From positions 1 through 64,000 of the forward strand of contig CAYMLO010000003.1 in assembly GCA_964390905.1 (NCBI GenBank): a stretch of 64,000 nt of DNA. Reading direction: 5' to 3'. The notes under the pieces were generated by a model, which ran no database searches, was not told where the DNA came from, and worked only from the letters and a program-made list of their open reading frames with translations. The translations under genes were made by a program, and so were the position numbers. Below, one piece after another: positions 59,458 to 64,000 of the stretch (position 1 is its first letter; the number at the start of each line of letters is the position of its first letter). Source of the stretch: JAFGLZ01 sp964390905 (GTDB lineage Bacteria; Planctomycetota; Phycisphaerae; UBA1845; JAFGLZ01).

Positions 59458-62361
59458 ATGAAAACGACCTCTTGCATCTTGATCGCAACGGCCGTGGCCA
59501 TCGGTTTGGGACTGGGTGGGTGGAGCGTCGATGACGCATGCCAGGCCGCACAGAAAAACCGCGCGCCGCACGACGTCGCCTGGTTTCTGCGTCGGATGGT
59601 CGACATCGAGTGGCTGGCCCACCACAAGCCCGGTGTCCGATGCAAGCAGTTCAGCAGCTACGACCGTCGCAGCCGCATCGACGAGAACGGCAACAAGGTC
59701 AACTGGGAGGCCAACGGCGACGCCGGCAACTACCTCCGCACCACGCGCGAAGAGGGCAACGTCATGGCCGAGATGGAGGGGCCCGGCTGCATCACCCAGT
59801 TCTGGTCGGCCAACCCCGGCGGGACGATCCGGATCTGGCTCGACGGCGAGAAGACCCCCTCCGTCGTCATCCCCATGGCCGAACTGCTCAGCGACAAGGG
59901 CGGCGCGCCGTTCAAGGCCCCCTTCTCGTATCAGGTCCGCGAGCACCCCACGCACACGGCCAGCAACTGCTACTTCCCCATCCCCTACGCCAAGCACTGC
60001 AAGATCGCCGTCGTCGGCGCGCGGATGTACTACAACATCGACTACATCACCTACCCCAAGGGCACGCCGATCGTGACGTTCAAGCTGCCGCTGACGGCCG
60101 AGCAACAGAAGGTCGCCCAGGAGGTGGCCGCTCAGATCCAAAAACGCCTGCCGATCCTGCCGACGGGGCTCCAGCAGGTGACCGGACAGGCCAGCGCGCA
60201 CGAGGGTCAGGAGTGTGACCTCGTCAAGGTGGCCCGGGACGACGGCGGCATCGTCCGGCAGCTCACCATCAAGGCCGACTCGCCCGACAAATACCGCCAC
60301 CGCAAGGCCATCCTCCGCATCTACTGGGACGGCTCGTCGCAGCCGGGCGTGGTCGCGCCGCTGGGCGAGTTCTTCGGCACGGGTTGGTTCGCCACGCCGT
60401 TTGCGTCACTGACCTGCCGGATCGACAAGGCCGGCACGATGACGTCCTACTGGCCCATGCCGTTCACAAAGTCGTGCCGCGTGACGCTGACCAACCTGAG
60501 CATGGCCCCGATCGCGGCCAGCGCCTCGCTCAAGACCAGTGGGCCGCGGAAGGGCTGCCGCTGCAAGCCGATGTACTTCCACGCCATGTACCGACGCGAG
60601 AACCCCAGCAAGGTGTTCGACTACCCCTTTCTTCAGGACGTCGTGGGGCCCGGACGGGGCGTGGGCAACCTGCTCAACATCGACAACTCCAGGCAGGGCT
60701 GGTGGGGCGAGGGCGACGAGAAAGTCTGGGTCGACGACGATAAGTTCCCGAGCTGGTACGGCACGGGCAGCGAGGACTACTTCAACGACGCCTGGGGCAT
60801 GCACCTCCACGACGGACCTTGGGAGGGCTGCCCGTTGCTGCAGGGCCCCGGCCACGCCAACAAGACCAGCATGTACCGTTGGCACATCCTGGACAGCATC
60901 CCGTTCGAGAAGCAGTTCACGATGACGATCGAGAACTACTACAAGCGCGGCCTGAGCGACTACTCGTCGGTCGCCTATTACTACAACATGAATCCCGCTG
61001 GCGCGGCGTTCTTCAAGCCGCTGACGCTGGCCGACCTGTTGCCGTGCAACTTCCGCCCCGCCGGGACGATCGAGGCCGAGACGCTCGCGCTTCCCGCGGC
61101 GCAGAAGCGGACGATGGAACAGCTCGCCGAAATCGGCCTCGCGGACGACGCGAGTGGCACGGGTGCCGTCGAACTGGGCGTCACGCACATGATGAGCAGC
61201 ATCAAGCACCCCTCATCCATACCGATGGGAGAGGTCAAACCAGGCGTGTATCGCATTCACCTGCACCTGCTGGCCAAGACCCAGCTCCCGGGACTGAGTC
61301 TGGTCCCGCTTACCCAGCCGAACGTCACCCTCAAGCCCGCCAAGCCTCCGGCAACGACCCCGCCTGGCAGTTCGGTGCAGACGGCGGGCATGCTGTTTGT
61401 TATGGGCGACAAACCTGTCGCGGTGTCGCCCTGTCTGACAACGCTGGCCAGAGACGTGAGCGGCGCGAAGGTGCTCACCGTCTATCTCGATGCCATCCGG
61501 CTGGAAACGGCCCCGCGTCGCGGGATGGAGGCAGAGACGCTCAAATGGTCCAGCCCCGACCACCTCGTGACGTTCAAGCCCGACATGGGCAACACGGCGC
61601 TGAGCGGCTGGGGTCAGATGAAGATGGAGACGCTCAGCGTGGGCGGCCTGGCGGCAATTCCGGTCAAGCTCGAGCCGGGCTTCTACGAAGTCAGCGGCCA
61701 GTTGGCCTGCGGGCCCGACGTCGGGAAGCTCCGCATCCGGATGGACCTGGCCAACACCTTGGTAAGAACGTACGACGGCTACGCGCCCAACCCCGGCCTG
61801 CGGGTGCACGGATTCGGCCGGTTCGAGGTGGCCAAGGGCAAGACGCTCGAGCAGCTCGAGTTCATGATCTGCGGCAGGAACCCCAAGGCCACCGACGAGA
61901 AGATGGCCGTCGACTACCTCGAGATCCACCCGTGTCGGGGCCTGACCGGCTACGAAGGCGAGGACATGCGGCTGCTCAAGATCGAGCACGGCGCCCTCGG
62001 CCCGCAGCGCCTGGGGCGGGCCTTCTCGCGCGAGACGCAGAACTTCATCCGCTTCAACAGCGTCAAGGGTCGCATCCAGCTCGGCTTTGACCTGCCCAAG
62101 GCCGGCAAGTACGAAGTGGAGATGGCCTTCTGCAAGAGCCACGACTACGCGACGATCGAGGCCCACCTCGACGGCGAACGCATCGGTCCGCGGATGGACA
62201 ACTACAGCCCCACCATCGTGCACAGCGGCCCGATCAAGTTCGGCGTGGTCGATCTGAAGGCCGGCACGCACGTCCTGGAGTTCCGCGTCGTCGGTAAGAA
62301 CGACAAGTCGACGGGCTACTACATGGGATTCGATTACCTGGAGCTTCTTCCGGCCCAGTAG
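59458..62361 (+). CDS. Secreted DUF2961 (GH172-family) protein
   Basis: The 967-residue protein has a signal peptide (CILIATAVAIGLGLGGW) and a DUF2961 core: FSSYDRRSRIDENG, GDAGNYLR, MAEMEGPGCITQFWSANPGG, and FPSWYGTGSEDYFNDAWG. Characterised GH172 members cleave or rearrange arabinofuranosyl or fructosyl linkages, so a furanoside-acting enzyme is plausible. The C-terminal 450 residues have beta-sandwich-like parts, including a final GYYMGFDYLELLPA strand pair. ATG at 59458 follows GAGGAGGAG. Confidence 0.85.
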   Translation: MKTTSCILIATAVAIGLGLGGWSVDDACQAAQKNRAPHDVAWFLRRMVDIEWLAHHKPGVRCKQFSSYDRRSRIDENGNKVNWEANGDAGNYLRTTREEGNVMAEMEGPGCITQFWSANPGGTIRIWLDGEKTPSVVIPMAELLSDKGGAPFKAPFSYQVREHPTHTASNCYFPIPYAKHCKIAVVGARMYYNIDYITYPKGTPIVTFKLPLTAEQQKVAQEVAAQIQKRLPILPTGLQQVTGQASAHEGQECDLVKVARDDGGIVRQLTIKADSPDKYRHRKAILRIYWDGSSQPGVVAPLGEFFGTGWFATPFASLTCRIDKAGTMTSYWPMPFTKSCRVTLTNLSMAPIAASASLKTSGPRKGCRCKPMYFHAMYRRENPSKVFDYPFLQDVVGPGRGVGNLLNIDNSRQGWWGEGDEKVWVDDDKFPSWYGTGSEDYFNDAWGMHLHDGPWEGCPLLQGPGHANKTSMYRWHILDSIPFEKQFTMTIENYYKRGLSDYSSVAYYYNMNPAGAAFFKPLTLADLLPCNFRPAGTIEAETLALPAAQKRTMEQLAEIGLADDASGTGAVELGVTHMMSSIKHPSSIPMGEVKPGVYRIHLHLLAKTQLPGLSLVPLTQPNVTLKPAKPPATTPPGSSVQTAGMLFVMGDKPVAVSPCLTTLARDVSGAKVLTVYLDAIRLETAPRRGMEAETLKWSSPDHLVTFKPDMGNTALSGWGQMKMETLSVGGLAAIPVKLEPGFYEVSGQLACGPDVGKLRIRMDLANTLVRTYDGYAPNPGLRVHGFGRFEVAKGKTLEQLEFMICGRNPKATDEKMAVDYLEIHPCRGLTGYEGEDMRLLKIEHGALGPQRLGRAFSRETQNFIRFNSVKGRIQLGFDLPKAGKYEVEMAFCKSHDYATIEAHLDGERIGPRMDNYSPTIVHSGPIKFGVVDLKAGTHVLEFRVVGKNDKSTGYYMGFDYLELLPAQ

Positions 62362-62469
62362 AGCGGACGCCGAGATCGACCGGCGGTCGCTCCCGTGACC
62401 GCTCCCTGACGGTTGCGGCTCTGATGGCGCTGTCGCGCTGTGGGGCGTTGCGCGACCGTCTCGAACGAA

Positions 62470-63897
62470 TCAGGACGGCTGGTCGGCCGTCCATTCGGTG
62501 TGGAACGGCCCCTCGCCCGGCTTGTCCACGCGCAGGTAGGTGTGGGCACCGAAGTAGTCCCGTTGCGCCTGCAGCAGGTTCGCCGGCAACCGGGCTTGGC
62601 GGTAGCCGTCGAAGTAGCTGATCGCACTGCTGAAGGCCGGCACGGGAATGCCGGCGTTGACGGCCGTGCCTACCACCTTCCGCCAATGGGGCTGCGCCTC
62701 GCGAACCGCCTCGTTGAAGTATGGGTCGAGCAGTAAGTTCGTCAGCTGCGGATCACGCTGGTAGGCCTCGGTAATCCGATGCAGGAACTGGGCGCGGATG
62801 ATGCACCCCCCGCGCCACAGCTTGGCGATGCTGCCGAAGTCCAGGTCCCATCCGTTCTCCCGCCCGGCTGAGTCCATCAGCGCGAACCCCTGCGCGTAGC
62901 TGCAGATCTTGCTGGCAAACAGGGCGCGTCGGATGGCCTCGACGAACTTGTCCTTGTCGCCCCGGTACCGCTTGCGGGGCCCTTTGAGCTTCTTGGCCGC
63001 CGCGACGCGCTCGTCCTTGATCGCCGACAGGCAGCGGGCGAATACGGCCTCAGCGATGGTCGGAGCTGGCACGCCCAGATCGAGCGCCTCCTGACTCGTC
63101 CACTTGCCCGTGCCCTTCTGACCGGCCGTGTCCAGGATCACGTCCACCATCGGCTTGCCCGTCTCGGGGTCGGTGCGGGCCAGGATGTTGGTCGTGATCT
63201 CGATCAGGTAGCTGTTCAGCTCGCCCGCGTTCCACTCGGCGAAGACCTCGTGCATGTCGGCCGCCGACATCCCCAGGGCGTTGGCCATGATGTAGTAGGC
63301 TTCGCAGATCAGCTGCATGTCGCCGTACTCGATGCCGTTATGGACCATCTTGACGTAGTGGCCCGCACCGTCCGGCCCGATGTAGCTGCAGCAGGGCTCG
63401 CTTTCGACGTGGGCGGCGATCTTGGTCAATACCGGCGCGACCGCGTCGTAGGCCTCTTCCTGACCACCGGGCATGATCGCCGGGCCCCACAACGCTCCCT
63501 CCTCACCGCCGCTGACGCCCGTGCCAATGTACAGCAAGCCGTCCGACGCCAACGACCGGTTCCGTCGAATCGTGTCCTTGTAGTAGCTATTCCCGCCGTC
63601 GATCAAGATGTCCCCGGGCGAGAGCAGCGGGCGGAGCTGCTCGATGAAGTCGTCCACCGGCGGGCCCGCCTTGACCATCAGCATGATCCGTCTGGGGGAT
63701 TCCAGCGAATCCACCAACTCCTGGAGGCTGTACGTGCCCGTGATGTTCCGGCCAGCGGCCCCGCCCTCGATGAACCGCGTCACCTTCTCGGTCGTCCGGT
63801 TGAAGACGGCCACGCCGAACCCATTGCGCTCGATGTTGAGCACCAGGTTCTCGCCCATAACCGCCAGGCCCACCAACCCGAATTGCTGCTTGCTCAT
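62470..63897 (-). CDS. gnd: 6-phosphogluconate dehydrogenase, decarboxylating
   Basis: The 475-residue enzyme oxidises 6-phosphogluconate to ribulose-5-phosphate and CO2 in the pentose phosphate pathway. It has the Rossmann loop VGLAVMGENLVLN, the NRTTEKV segment typical of NADP binding, IDGGNSYYKDT, GTGVSGGEEGA, and the catalytic lysine region HYVKMVHNGIEYGDMQL. The late GTGKWTSQEALDLGVP and SAISYFDGYR are also intact. Full length. GGGAGTG precedes the ATG. Confidence 0.96.
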   Translation of the reverse strand: MSKQQFGLVGLAVMGENLVLNIERNGFGVAVFNRTTEKVTRFIEGGAAGRNITGTYSLQELVDSLESPRRIMLMVKAGPPVDDFIEQLRPLLSPGDILIDGGNSYYKDTIRRNRSLASDGLLYIGTGVSGGEEGALWGPAIMPGGQEEAYDAVAPVLTKIAAHVESEPCCSYIGPDGAGHYVKMVHNGIEYGDMQLICEAYYIMANALGMSAADMHEVFAEWNAGELNSYLIEITTNILARTDPETGKPMVDVILDTAGQKGTGKWTSQEALDLGVPAPTIAEAVFARCLSAIKDERVAAAKKLKGPRKRYRGDKDKFVEAIRRALFASKICSYAQGFALMDSAGRENGWDLDFGSIAKLWRGGCIIRAQFLHRITEAYQRDPQLTNLLLDPYFNEAVREAQPHWRKVVGTAVNAGIPVPAFSSAISYFDGYRQARLPANLLQAQRDYFGAHTYLRVDKPGEGPFHTEWTADQPS

Positions 63898-64000
63898 CAG
63901 TGCACTCCCTGAATCCAGCTCTCATTGGAAACACATATCCTAACACACGGTGCTGCCAGCGCGTAGTGCAATCTCTCGACAGGAAACGGGGGGGACGTGA

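Overview
The window is GC-rich and gene-dense, and it reads as a chromosome piece from an anaerobic member of the Planctomycetota (a Phycisphaerae-like lineage is my best guess). The grounds are the gene families: secreted PQQ-like beta-propeller giants, a Cys-type sulfatase with a repeat tail, ThuA-domain proteins, a DUF2961 (GH172) protein, a ceramidase-like protein, discoidin-tailed glycosidases and a secreted protein of the CSVPVFRYALERWP type. The left end carries DsrK-like, ferredoxin, NifX-like and Fe-S flavoprotein genes typical of strict anaerobes. No rRNA, CRISPR array or intact transposase was seen.

Layout. From 0 to 6.3 kb a minus-strand redox cluster runs DUF89, DUF5320 (two units fused in frame), NifX-like, 2[4Fe-4S] ferredoxin, Fe-S flavoprotein, a decayed peptide deformylase, DsrK-like, DUF1638 and a small membrane protein. 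From 6.3 to 8.6 kb lie a 3'-half tRNA-Gly copy, a secreted sialidase-like protein and an intact tRNA-Gly(TCC). From 8.7 to 14.2 kb is an rmlC-A-B-D dTDP-rhamnose set followed by a TMTC-like membrane/TPR protein. From 14.3 to 23.1 kb are two giant secreted propeller proteins, each with an embedded SAM-methyltransferase-like domain, and a membrane-anchored partner. Two copies of a small inverted-repeat element lie at the 5' and 3' ends of the first giant gene.

From 23.3 to 46.4 kb the content is mostly secreted carbohydrate-active enzymes (GH106-like, GH29, GH20-like, a putative TIM-barrel protein, a sulfatase). Interspersed are a radical SAM/SPASM protein, a MntA-HepT toxin-antitoxin pair, two ThuA proteins, hslU, and a minus-strand trio resembling the pre-terminase genes of Mu-like phages. 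From 46.4 to 54.9 kb are a third methyltransferase/propeller giant with permuted module order, paired palindromes, a 1210-residue TPR protein bounded by direct repeats, and tRNA-Arg(TCG). From 54.9 kb to the end are an EEP hydrolase, a ceramidase-like protein, speA, a GH172-family protein and gnd.

How the genes work together (inference): the envelope and secreted proteins suggest degradation of sulfated, fucose-, rhamnose- and hexosamine-containing glycans, with gnd feeding central metabolism. The rml set makes dTDP-L-rhamnose, and the adjacent TMTC-like protein may glycosylate cell-surface proteins. The left cluster suggests electron transfer through DsrK-like and ferredoxin proteins. The least explained system is the family of three secreted methyltransferase-like/propeller fusions.
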